The notes: a model not told the origin generated them from the letters alone. DNA of 9,094 bases from an uncultured Lacibacter sp. (GCF_946479605.1 NZ_CAMLGT010000154.1:1-9094); one strand, 5' to 3'; counted from the first letter of the stretch, positions 1 through 6,272 are shown. A program made the numbers and translations.

Positions 1-794
1 CAATCAATTCCCACACCACTTGCTGCACTTTCACTGATATCTTTCAATGCATGCCATGTTCCTTTCGGGAATAAGATCACAGGTGCATCGTCTTTCAACG
101 CTTCTGCAATCTGGAATAAATAAGGTTGTGCAAATGTTTTAAAGTCAGCCGGACTTAAAGAACCCGCCCAGCTATCGAACACCTGCACAGTATCAGCACC
201 GGCTTTCACCTGGTTCTTTAAATATACAATGGTAATGTCGGTGATCTTTTGCAACAGCTGGTGAGCCATTGCTGGTTGCGTGTAGGCAAACTGCTTTGCT
301 TTGTCCCACGTTTTGCTTCCTTTCCCTTCCACCATATAACAAAGAATGGTCCATGGTGCACCGGCAAAACCGATCAATGGCACACGATCATTCAATTCTC
401 TTTTTGTTAAGCTCAATGCATCGTACACATACTTCAAACTTTCTTCTGCACCTGTTGTGATCAACGCATCAATATCTTTTTGCGTAGCAATTGTTTTTGG
501 TAACGATGGCCCTTTCCCTTCTTCCATCAGCACTTCCACACCCATCGCCTGTGGTATCACGAGAATATCACTGAAGATAATGGCTGCATCTACACCCACC
601 TGGTCAACAGGTTGTAACGTAATTTCTGTTGCAAGCTCCGGTGTTTGGCAACGGGTAAAGAAATCATATTTCTCCCGCAGCTTAATATAATCAGGTAAAT
701 ATCTTCCTGCCTGGCGCATCATCCACACGGGTGGACGTTCTACAGTTTCTCCTCTGAGTGCTTTTAATAATAAGTCGTTCTTAAGTTGAGTCAT
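1..794 (-). CDS. hemE: Uroporphyrinogen decarboxylase, C-terminal part outside the window
   Basis: Decarboxylates the four acetate side chains of uroporphyrinogen III to give coproporphyrinogen III in the cytoplasm. The 264 visible codons begin [13 protein letters not shown] and continue with the family signature [14 protein letters not shown] (residues 21-34). R27 and R31 match the substrate-binding arginines, D76 in FSDI matches the essential aspartate, and Y153 follows the GFAGAPWT motif (142-149). The family is usually about 340 residues, so roughly 75 lie beyond the left edge. The ATG at 794 is chosen because it gives the usual short N-terminus before the signature; no clear Shine-Dalgarno sequence precedes it. 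It is the last visible gene of a hemA-hemC-hemD-hemE operon and is separated from hemD by 77 bases filled mainly with a heptanucleotide-repeat hairpin. Identity is secure from the motifs. Confidence 0.97.
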   Translation of the reverse strand, partial: MTQLKNDLLLKALRGETVERPPVWMMRQAGRYLPDYIKLREKYDFFTRCQTPELATEITLQPVDQVGVDAAIIFSDILVIPQAMGVEVLMEEGKGPSLPKTIATQKDIDALITTGAEESLKYVYDALSLTKRELNDRVPLIGFAGAPWTILCYMVEGKGSKTWDKAKQFAYTQPAMAHQLLQKITDITIVYLKNQVKAGADTVQVFDSWAGSLSPADFKTFAQPYLFQIAEALKDDAPVILFPKGTWHALKDISESAASGVGID

Positions 795-808
795 TGTGTT
801 TTTGTTAC

Positions 809-874
809 GTCAATGGTCAATGGTGAATGGTCAATACAGCAGACTCCCATTCACCACTCACCATTCACTATTCA
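809..874. repeat. Inverted pair of heptanucleotide arrays between hemD and hemE
   Basis: Four tandem 7-mers at 809-836 (GTCAATG, GTCAATG, GTGAATG, GTCAATA) face four at 847-874 (CCATTCA, CCACTCA, CCATTCA, CTATTCA) across a 10-base centre. In the hemE-sense transcript, pairing 809-836 with 848-875 gives 24 of 28 possible pairs, two of them G-U, around an 11-base loop. The TGA stop codon of hemD (872-874) is itself the first three bases of the outermost unit on the sense strand. The other end lies 14 bases before the hemE start codon. The repeat is seen directly; any role in attenuation, mRNA stability or hemE translation is inference. Confidence 0.9.
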
Positions 875-1573
875 CGAAAAGAATTCCATCGCCTGACGCA
901 CCAGTTCTTCTTTGCCCGGTGCTTTACCAATGACGATAGTATTGTTACAATATTGTTGAACTGCGTTTGCTGTTGTTGTACCAATGGCGAACAAGATCGT
1001 TTGTGCTGGTACTTTGTTTACACTGAAAAAGCTATGCACCGCACTTGGGCTATAAAACAAAACAGCCTGGTATTGTTTACTGATCTTGTGCGCAGTGTGA
1101 ATGGTTTCATACACCACAATTTCCTGTACATCGATGTTTTGCTTGCGAAGAATAGCCGGTAATTCATCTCTGCGTTGTTCGCCGCAAAAGAAAATCACTT
1201 CATCAGTATCACTTTCTTCTGCAATGCGTTCGGCAAGTTCAGCTGCATTATTAGCTGTGCCAGCAACACTATGTTCGCCAAAGCTTTCCTGTAGTAGTTT
1301 TTTGGTGGTGTTGCCCATGCAGTAAATTACCCAATCGGGTTGCTGGTAATCCTGCTGCGCTAGCACAGCTGTTACTGCATTCATGCTTGTAAAAACCACT
1401 GTTGCAGATTGCAGGTAAGCCTGTTCGATTTCCTGCTGCACTTCTACCGATTGAATAGGTTCTGTTTCAATAAACGACAATTCATCGATGGAAATACCTG
1501 CGGCATTTGCTTCCTGCACCAAGGATTTACTCAATGGTCGGGTAGATAATATGTGAATGTTATTTTGTGGCAT
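872..1573 (-). CDS. hemD: Uroporphyrinogen-III synthase
   Basis: Closes linear hydroxymethylbilane with inversion of ring D to give uroporphyrinogen III. HemD proteins diverge strongly, but this 233-residue protein shows the family pattern in order. These are an N-terminal ILSTRPLS strand, VVFTSMNAV, a CMGNTTKKLL stretch, the CGEQRRDELPAIL and VVYET segments of the second lobe, FYSPSAVHSFF, and a final AIGTTTANAVQQY followed by an APGKEELV helix. The start at 1573 (MPQNNIH) overlaps the hemC 3' end by 14 bases; this fits translational coupling and a normal length. An in-frame ATG six codons further upstream (1591) is possible but would deepen the overlap. The TGA stop lies inside a heptanucleotide repeat unit, so the extreme C-terminus may have been trimmed or set by that repeat. 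Position directly after hemC strengthens the assignment. Confidence 0.9.
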   Translation of the reverse strand: MPQNNIHILSTRPLSKSLVQEANAAGISIDELSFIETEPIQSVEVQQEIEQAYLQSATVVFTSMNAVTAVLAQQDYQQPDWVIYCMGNTTKKLLQESFGEHSVAGTANNAAELAERIAEESDTDEVIFFCGEQRRDELPAILRKQNIDVQEIVVYETIHTAHKISKQYQAVLFYSPSAVHSFFSVNKVPAQTILFAIGTTTANAVQQYCNNTIVIGKAPGKEELVRQAMEFFS

Positions 1574-2498
1574 TACGTATTTCTTCAGCAATGGCTTGTC
1601 CGCCTGTATTTAAAATTTCTTCTGCAGCAAACGCTCCAAGATCGGAAGCTTCCCAAACCGGAACGGTTGTTTCGTATTCTGCTTTCTTGGTTCCGTCGAG
1701 CGATAAAATATTTCCGATGAAATGAATTTCATCTTCTTTCATTTCGGCGTACGCACTGATGGGAGTAGAACATCCGCCCATTAATGCACGCAGAAAATCA
1801 CGCTCAATTTTTGTACAGAAGGTTGTATCTGCATCGTTAAACTGAACACATGCTTCCAATGCAAACGCATCATCTTCTCTGCATACCACCATAATGGCTC
1901 CTTGCGCTGGCGCCGGTAACATCCAGTCGAGTTCAATGGAATTTTCAGGGCGAAGGTGAATACGTTCTAAACCGGCAGCTGCAAAAATAGCTCCATCCCA
2001 CTTCTCTTCTTTTAACTTGCGTAACCGGGTATTAACATTGCCCCGCAGGTTATGTACCTGTGATGATGGAAATTTATGTAGCCATTGCGCTCTTCTGCGA
2101 ATGCTGCTTGTTGCTATTTGTAATTCTGCTTTTCCCGGCATGGTCCATTCGCCATTCACCATTGACCATTCACCTTTCCATACCAACAGGTCCTTCACCG
2201 GCCCACGTTTCAATACAGCGGCTTGTATAATACCCTTTGGCAATTGCGTAGGTACATCCTTCATGGAATGCACAGCTATATCAATTTTTTTTGCCAGTAA
2301 CGCACTGTCAAGGCTGCGGGTAAAAACACCTTGCACACCCATTTCATACAAAGGAGTGCTTAGGTCAATATCGCCTTCGCTTTTAATGTAAACAAGCTCT
2401 GCTACGAAGCCATGCTGTGCTAATAAATTTTTAACCTGTGTTGCCTGCCAGACTGCTAATTCGCTTTCTCTGGTGCCGATGCGGATAATTTGTCCCAT
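1560..2498 (-). CDS. hemC: Porphobilinogen deaminase (hydroxymethylbilane synthase) with an in-frame repeat segment
   Basis: Polymerises four porphobilinogens into hydroxymethylbilane. It is 312 residues long, normal for the family. Visible hallmarks are the N-terminal IRIGTRESELAVWQA (residues 5-19), HSMKDVPT (77-84) with catalytic D81, ATSSIRRRAQ (129-138) with the cofactor-binding arginines, LRGNVNTRL (151-159), PAPAQGA (195-201) and GGCSTPISAY (241-250), where C243 should carry the dipyrromethane cofactor. The ATG at 2498 is one base past the hemA stop and gives the standard N-terminus; upstream in-frame ATGs would only read through the hemA end. Residues 109-120 (GEWSMVNGEWTM) are encoded by a heptanucleotide repeat. 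The spacing from D81 to the SSIRR motif looks about six residues longer than in E. coli (from memory of Asp84 and Arg131). The insertion falls in a linker between conserved blocks, so activity is probably retained. Confidence 0.96.
   Translation of the reverse strand: MGQIIRIGTRESELAVWQATQVKNLLAQHGFVAELVYIKSEGDIDLSTPLYEMGVQGVFTRSLDSALLAKKIDIAVHSMKDVPTQLPKGIIQAAVLKRGPVKDLLVWKGEWSMVNGEWTMPGKAELQIATSSIRRRAQWLHKFPSSQVHNLRGNVNTRLRKLKEEKWDGAIFAAAGLERIHLRPENSIELDWMLPAPAQGAIMVVCREDDAFALEACVQFNDADTTFCTKIERDFLRALMGGCSTPISAYAEMKEDEIHFIGNILSLDGTKKAEYETTVPVWEASDLGAFAAEEILNTGGQAIAEEIRNATK
2145..2172. repeat. Heptanucleotide repeat array inside hemC
   Basis: Four tandem 7-mers on the plus strand read CCATTCG, CCATTCA, CCATTGA, CCATTCA, with weaker similarity continuing into 2173-2179. 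They match the family found in the intergenic regions. On the coding (minus) strand they read TGAATGG, TCAATGG, TGAATGG, CGAATGG and encode most of GEWSMVNGEWTM. Only the TCAATGG unit falls with its first triplet in the hemC frame, giving Ser112 (2163-2165) where the TGA form would stop translation. Confidence 0.88.
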
Positions 2499-2499
2499 T

Positions 2500-3735
2500 T
2501 TATTCTGTGCCGGTAGCAATAAACTCATTGATGGCTTCAATGTAATAGCAGCCACGCTGGTTTTGCTCTTTCATTTTTGATGCCATGCAGTTGATCACTT
2601 TCTGAATTTTTTCATCGGCTTTGCTGCAGGCTGTATGATGCGGTTGCAAAGTTATATATAATGGGGAAGTATGAATTTCTTTCAGCTTTGTTTTTACGGC
2701 TTTCAGCACCGGTACATGCTTACGCATCTGGTACCAATCCATAAACTCGGCTGTATGTTCTGCAATGATTGCTTTTGCTTTAGGCACTTCGGCTTCACGT
2801 TTAGCAAGTGTCTCATCTTTCAGCTTCGATAACTGATCTACATTTACCAGTGTTACATTTTGCAATGAAGCTGCTGCGGCTTCCACATTATTTGGAATAG
2901 AAAGATCAATCACCAACTTGTGTTGTTTGCCTTGCAGTTGCGACGCAAGAATAGTTGGCTCAGGAGAGTTTGTAGCCACCAGGATGATATCTGCTTCTGC
3001 AAGTTTTTCGCTCAGCGCTTCTATAGGTGCAGATTGTAAACCCAACTCTTCTGCCAAAACCGAAGCTTTTTCTTCGGTACGGTTAATGAGTGTGATGTTT
3101 TTTGTACCTAAATAATCTACCAGGTTTTTACAGGTGTTACGTCCAAACTTGCCCGTACCCAGCAACACAATCTTTTTATTTCGGATCTGCTTTACATGCT
3201 CACGAATAAACTGCACGGCTGCAAACGAAACCGATACGGTTCCATCGCTCAGCTTTGTATTATTCTTAATGGCTTTGCTCGATTGCAACATGCAATTCAC
3301 CAAACGCTCAGTAAATGCATGAATGCGCTGGTGTTGCTTGGCCGTTTTTGCTGCTTGTTTTATCTGCCCAACAATTTCATAATCGCCCAGAATCTGCGAA
3401 TCCAATCCTCCTCCCACATGAAACAAATGATCAATAGCTTCTTTGCCTTTTTTTACATACGCTCTTTCACGAAACTCATTGGTGCTGCCATCGGTTTGGC
3501 TGCAGAGTAATTCTTCCAGCTGTAAAACCTGGTCGGCAAAACCATAAATTTCAGTGCGGTTACAGGTAGATACCACAAAGGCTTCCTGCACACCAAATTC
3601 GGGAGCCTGGTTAAGTAAAGTGCAATACTGATCAGGCGAAAGGGCAAAACGGCCACGCATTTCTGCATCGGTTTTGCGGTAGTTGATGCCCGCAATAAAA
3701 AATTTCGATATGTCTTTTGTGCCGTTCTTGTGCAT
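2500..3735 (-). CDS. hemA: Glutamyl-tRNA reductase
   Basis: First committed enzyme of the C5 pathway; it reduces glutamyl-tRNA with NADPH to glutamate-1-semialdehyde. The protein is 411 residues. The catalytic domain shows FFIAGINYRKTDAEMRGRF (12-30) and VVSTCNRTEIYG (54-65) with nucleophile C58, followed by GGGLDSQILGDYEIVGQIK. The NADPH-binding domain carries the GTGKFG glycine motif, then SIPNNVE. The C-terminal helical region follows. The start at 3735 is preferred over the in-frame ATG at 3780 because the protein then begins just before the conserved first strand and because a TACTTTTG promoter-like element lies at 3762-3769, inside the longer version. As first gene of the operon it is the usual control point of heme synthesis. 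The aspartate in LGDYEI is glutamate in many other HemA proteins; I take it as lineage variation. HemL, its usual partner, is not in the window. Confidence 0.96.
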   Translation of the reverse strand: MHKNGTKDISKFFIAGINYRKTDAEMRGRFALSPDQYCTLLNQAPEFGVQEAFVVSTCNRTEIYGFADQVLQLEELLCSQTDGSTNEFRERAYVKKGKEAIDHLFHVGGGLDSQILGDYEIVGQIKQAAKTAKQHQRIHAFTERLVNCMLQSSKAIKNNTKLSDGTVSVSFAAVQFIREHVKQIRNKKIVLLGTGKFGRNTCKNLVDYLGTKNITLINRTEEKASVLAEELGLQSAPIEALSEKLAEADIILVATNSPEPTILASQLQGKQHKLVIDLSIPNNVEAAAASLQNVTLVNVDQLSKLKDETLAKREAEVPKAKAIIAEHTAEFMDWYQMRKHVPVLKAVKTKLKEIHTSPLYITLQPHHTACSKADEKIQKVINCMASKMKEQNQRGCYYIEAINEFIATGTE

Positions 3736-3761
3736 GGTGATTGTACCAAAAATCTCAAGCG

Positions 3762-3794
3762 CAAAAGTAACTTCGGGCACCGCATGAACCTAAA
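3762..3794 (-). promoter_or_regulatory. Candidate Bacteroidota-type promoter of the hemACDE operon
   Basis: On the minus strand a TACTTTTG octamer (3769 down to 3762) matches the Bacteroidota -7 consensus TAnnTTTG exactly. A TTTA (3794 down to 3791) stands in for the -33 TTTG element at a 21-base spacing. Transcription would start about 20 bases before the hemA ATG at 3735. A second, weaker pair lies further upstream (TTTG, 21 bases, TAGGTTCA). The assignment rests on the consensus alone. Confidence 0.5.
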
Positions 3795-3956
3795 AATTCT
3801 GTCATTGCATTGTCAAAAGAAAAAGTGATTTTAATCAGCTGAACGAGTGTTCATTATCAATGAAAATCCTTATGAAAAAATACATCAATTCATTGGCAGG
3901 AATCGTCATTTCATGCAAGTTTTACGGCAGAATGAACTTTTGTTTTGTAATGCGGT

Positions 3957-3964
3957 TACTTTTG
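3957..3964 (+). promoter_or_regulatory. Candidate -7 promoter element of hemH
   Basis: TACTTTTG matches the Bacteroidota -7 consensus TAnnTTTG and is identical to the element in front of hemA on the opposite strand. A start point a few bases downstream would leave a very short leader before the ATG at 3982, which supports that start over the in-frame ATG at 3847. TTTTG runs lie upstream but closer than the usual 19-21 base spacing, so the -33 element is unclear. Confidence 0.42.
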
Positions 3965-3981
3965 CAAACGATTTAAAATAC

Positions 3982-5037
3982 ATGGCACATACAACAAAAA
4001 AGGGAATCCTGTTAATGAATCTCGGTTCGCCCGATTCAACCGAAGTAAAAGATGTTCGACGTTATTTGAATGAATTTTTAATGGACGAGCGGGTAATTGA
4101 TTACCCGTACCTGCTGCGTTTGTTACTGGTGAAAGGAATTATTACACGTTTCCGTGCGCCAAAATCGGCAGAAGCGTACAGTACCATCTGGACAAAAGAA
4201 GGTTCGCCATTGATTGTACTGACAAAGCAATTGCGTGATGCGCTGGACGAACAGGTGGATATGCCTGTTGAAATAGCAATGCGCTATGGCAACCCAACCG
4301 TAAAATATGCCTTGGATCGTTTGCTGCAACAACATCCCGATCTTGATGAAGTGATTGCTGTGCCTTTGTATCCGCATTATGCTATGAGCAGTTACGAAAC
4401 TGCAGTTGAGAGCGCAAAGGACACCCACAAGAAAAATAAATACCCTTTTAAACTCAGCTTTATAAAGCCGTATTATAACGAGGACCATTACATTACTGCA
4501 ATGGCCGAAAATATGCGTCCTTATCTGGAACAGGGGTATGATCATATCCTGTTCAGCTATCATGGTATTCCCGAAAGTCATTTAAAGAAATCTGATCCAA
4601 CAAAGAGTCATTGTTTAAAAACAGGCAATTGTTGTAGTGTGGCTTCAACAGCACATGCAACCTGCTACCGTCATCAATGTTTTGTAACAACAGAACTGAT
4701 TGCTGCAAAGCTTGGTTTGAAAAAAGAAAACTACAGTTTATCTTTTCAATCGAGGCTGGCAGGTGAGCAATGGTTAACGCCTTACACCGACTATCGTTTG
4801 CGGGATTTGCCGAAAGAAGGCATTAAAAAATTACTGATCCTTTGCCCGGCATTTGTAAGTGATTGTTTGGAAACGCTGGAAGAAATTGCTGAACGTGGGA
4901 AAGAAATATTTATGGAAGCAGGTGGCGAAGAATATACCATGATCCCTTGTATGAATGTACATCCGTTATGGGTGGAGGCGATTGCGAAGTACGTGGAAGG
5001 CGTAGCAAAGGGTGAACGGGAGATGGTGTTGGAATGA
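3982..5037 (+). CDS. hemH: Ferrochelatase
   Basis: Inserts ferrous iron into protoporphyrin IX, the last step of protoheme synthesis. It is 351 residues from the ATG at 3982 and begins MAHTTKKGILLMNLGSPDS, the normal family start; the frame stays open upstream to an ATG at 3847 but those 45 residues have no family match. Landmarks are YSTIWTKEGSPL (66-77), VPLYPHYAMSSYET (127-140), FSYHGIP (191-197) with catalytic H194, and CPAFVSDCLETLEE (288-301) with catalytic E297. A cysteine-rich segment follows the catalytic histidine: C211, C217, C218, C228 and C233. Some bacterial ferrochelatases hold a [2Fe-2S] cluster in an internal segment of this kind, so a cluster is plausible but not shown. The gene diverges from hemA and heads a unit with hemJ and a cytochrome. 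A heptanucleotide repeat begins five bases after the stop. Confidence 0.97.
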   Translation: MAHTTKKGILLMNLGSPDSTEVKDVRRYLNEFLMDERVIDYPYLLRLLLVKGIITRFRAPKSAEAYSTIWTKEGSPLIVLTKQLRDALDEQVDMPVEIAMRYGNPTVKYALDRLLQQHPDLDEVIAVPLYPHYAMSSYETAVESAKDTHKKNKYPFKLSFIKPYYNEDHYITAMAENMRPYLEQGYDHILFSYHGIPESHLKKSDPTKSHCLKTGNCCSVASTAHATCYRHQCFVTTELIAAKLGLKKENYSLSFQSRLAGEQWLTPYTDYRLRDLPKEGIKKLLILCPAFVSDCLETLEEIAERGKEIFMEAGGEEYTMIPCMNVHPLWVEAIAKYVEGVAKGEREMVLE

Positions 5038-5041
5038 GGAA

Positions 5042-5174
5042 GGCAATGGTGAGAGGTGAATGCCCGACTGTATAATCAATGGTGATCAGTTGAGCTATTA
5101 TCTAAACTTTTACAACTTTAATTATAATTTTTGGTGATTGTGTTATGTATTGACCTTTCACCATTCACCATTCA
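5042..5174. repeat. Separated inverted heptanucleotide arrays between hemH and hemJ
   Basis: Units GGCAATG, GTGAGAG and GTGAATG at 5042-5062 face GTATTGA, CCTTTCA, CCATTCA and CCATTCA at 5147-5174. In the plus-strand transcript 5045-5062 can pair with 5148-5165 at 17 of 18 positions, two of them G-U, enclosing an 85-base AT-rich loop. A weak further unit, ATCAATG, sits at 5075-5081. The right array ends four bases before the hemJ ATG, so folding could cover the ribosome landing site. Apart from these units the 141-base hemH-hemJ gap shows only AT-rich sequence with a near-consensus -7 element (TAATTTTTG, 5125-5133). Confidence 0.82.
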
Positions 5175-5178
5175 CAAC

Positions 5179-5721
5179 ATGTATCTCTACATCAAAGCTC
5201 TCCATATCATTTTCATTGTAACCTGGTTTGCGGGTTTGTTTTACATGCCACGGTTATTTATTTATAATGTAGAGGCAAATGCAAAAGATGAAACTGCACG
5301 CAAAGTATTACAGGAGCAGTTTACTATTATGATGAAACGCCTTTGGTACGGCATTACCTGGCCCTCGGCAATTCTTACGTTGGTTTTTGGCATCTGGGTG
5401 TTGTTCGAAAGCGGCTATGCAAAAATTGTATTTGAACCTGCTGGCAGATGGATGCTCATCAAACTCATCTTTGTTCTCTTTTTATATCTCTATCATTTTT
5501 CACTGCATAAAATTTTAAAGCAGCAAACATCAGGTGTGTTCCATTACACTTCGCAGCAACTCCGCATCTGGAACGAAGTGGCTACTGTTTTTTTAGTAGC
5601 AGTGGTAATGCTGGTGGTGGTAAAACAAAACCTCAGCGCCCTGTGGGGGTTACTTGGTCTGTTATTATTTGTGGTGTTATTGATGAGTGCCATTAAGATT
5701 TATAAGTTACTCAGGAAATAG
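5179..5721 (+). CDS. hemJ: HemJ-type protoporphyrinogen IX oxidase (CopD-like / UPF0093 membrane protein)
   Basis: Membrane enzyme that oxidises protoporphyrinogen IX to protoporphyrin IX. The 180-residue protein opens MYLYIKALHIIFIVTWFAG, followed by LFYMPRLFIYN; this carries the family's conserved H9 and R25. KRLWYGITWPSAILTLVFG (53-71), a KLIFVLFLYLYH helix (95-106) and RIWNEVATVFLVAVV (129-143) also fit the family. Hydrophobic segments lie at about 7-29, 60-77, 92-113, 134-149 and 154-177, one more than the four often described. The start at 5179 is chosen because the alternative TTG at 5131 would translate a heptanucleotide repeat (residues LSPFTIH) ahead of the conserved N-terminus. Location after hemH supports the HemJ reading over a copper-export CopD role. 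The gene stops directly before another repeat array. Confidence 0.9.
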   Translation: MYLYIKALHIIFIVTWFAGLFYMPRLFIYNVEANAKDETARKVLQEQFTIMMKRLWYGITWPSAILTLVFGIWVLFESGYAKIVFEPAGRWMLIKLIFVLFLYLYHFSLHKILKQQTSGVFHYTSQQLRIWNEVATVFLVAVVMLVVVKQNLSALWGLLGLLLFVVLLMSAIKIYKLLRK

Positions 5722-5749
5722 ATGAATAATGAATGATCAGTGATGAGTA
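5722..5749. repeat. Degenerate heptanucleotide array directly after hemJ
   Basis: Four tandem 7-mers begin at the first base after the hemJ stop codon: ATGAATA, ATGAATG, ATCAGTG, ATGAGTA. They share the period and core of the other arrays but are more diverged, and no opposing arm is visible nearby. The rest of the gap up to 5888 holds a 7-base direct repeat (CGTCTGA at 5755-5761 and 5768-5774) and a possible promoter for the next gene. Confidence 0.65.
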
Positions 5750-5817
5750 CCTTCCGTCTGATGCCATCGTCTGAGGGATTTAGTCAAACAGGTGCTGAGC
5801 TTACCCAAGGTTTTTTT

Positions 5818-5846
5818 ATCGCAGGAAAGGAAAATTCTTAGTTTTA
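5818..5846 (+). promoter_or_regulatory. Weak candidate promoter of the cytochrome gene
   Basis: TAGTTTTA (5839-5846) differs from the -7 consensus TAnnTTTG only at the last base. A T-run lies about 21 bases upstream where TTTG is expected. The leader would be about 36 bases and would contain a small dyad, TGCCA-TC-TGGCA (5859-5870). The evidence is weak; the gene could equally be read through from hemH and hemJ. Confidence 0.28.
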
Positions 5847-5888
5847 GCGTCAAACAACTGCCATCTGGCAAAACCAAACCAAAAACTA

Positions 5889-6251
5889 ATGAAAAAAGCA
5901 ATTCTTCTCTCGTGCATCTGTTCATCGTTTGTGCTCATCATTTTTTCCTGTTCACGTAAATCCTCTGCTGCTGCAACAACAAGCAAGAAAATGGCAGCCG
6001 ATGTGGCCATGTATGAAACCAGTGTAAAACCCCTGATTGCTGCGAAATGTGCTCCCTGCCATTTCCCTTCAGAAGGTGGAAAGAAAAAAGCGCTGGATAC
6101 TTACGACAGTGTAAAAGTGGTGGCAGCAGATATTGTTCGTCGTGTGGAATTAAACCCCGGTGAAAAAGGTTTTATGCCTTTCAAAAAACCAAAGCTTAGT
6201 GCGGAAGAAATTGCCGTCTTTAAAAAGTGGGCTGAAGAAATTGCCCGGTAG
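5889..6251 (+). CDS. Small c-type cytochrome lipoprotein
   Basis: A 120-residue exported protein. The N-terminus (MKKAILL, then a hydrophobic stretch ending VLIIFSC) is a lipoprotein signal with the lipidated cysteine at C21, followed by a Ser/Ala/Thr-rich linker. A single heme c motif, CAPCH, occupies residues 54-58, and M96 in GFMPF is the likely distal iron ligand. The helix SAEEIAVFKKWAEE (104-117) closes the fold, as in small mono-heme cytochrome domains. It should be anchored facing the periplasm and carry electrons, but the partner is not identifiable from sequence. It follows hemJ by 167 bases on the same strand and is closed by a strong terminator. A link to HemJ electron flow is speculative; proximity may simply reflect demand for heme. 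Confidence 0.85.
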   Translation: MKKAILLSCICSSFVLIIFSCSRKSSAAATTSKKMAADVAMYETSVKPLIAAKCAPCHFPSEGGKKKALDTYDSVKVVAADIVRRVELNPGEKGFMPFKKPKLSAEEIAVFKKWAEEIAR

Positions 6252-6272
6252 AATTTTAAAATGACCATTTAT

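Noticed and set aside
346..362. ATGGTCCATGGTGCACC within hemE resembles the heptanucleotide repeat.
   Set aside because: It encodes the conserved GAPWT motif and has no 7-base periodicity, so the similarity is chance.
809..874. The clustered short repeats as a CRISPR array or transposon end.
   Set aside because: Units are 7 bases without spacers, and no cas genes, transposase or target-site duplication are seen.
2499..2555. Extended hemC start at 2555, overlapping hemA.
   Set aside because: It only reads hemA 3' sequence in another frame; the ATG at 2498 gives the canonical HemC N-terminus.
3847..3981. Extended N-terminus of hemH or a separate small gene in the hemA-hemH gap.
   Set aside because: The 45 extra codons have no ferrochelatase similarity and a promoter-like -7 element lies inside them.
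4123..4581. Open frame of about 152 codons antisense to hemH.
   Set aside because: Shadow of the hemH frame; the hemH catalytic motifs explain this sequence.
5131..5178. Longer hemJ start from TTG at 5131.
   Set aside because: The extra 16 residues translate a repeat array and precede the conserved HemJ N-terminus; the ATG at 5179 fits the family.
5859..5870. Small dyad TGCCA-TC-TGGCA ahead of the cytochrome gene.
   Set aside because: Arms of five bases are expected by chance at this length and nothing else supports an operator.
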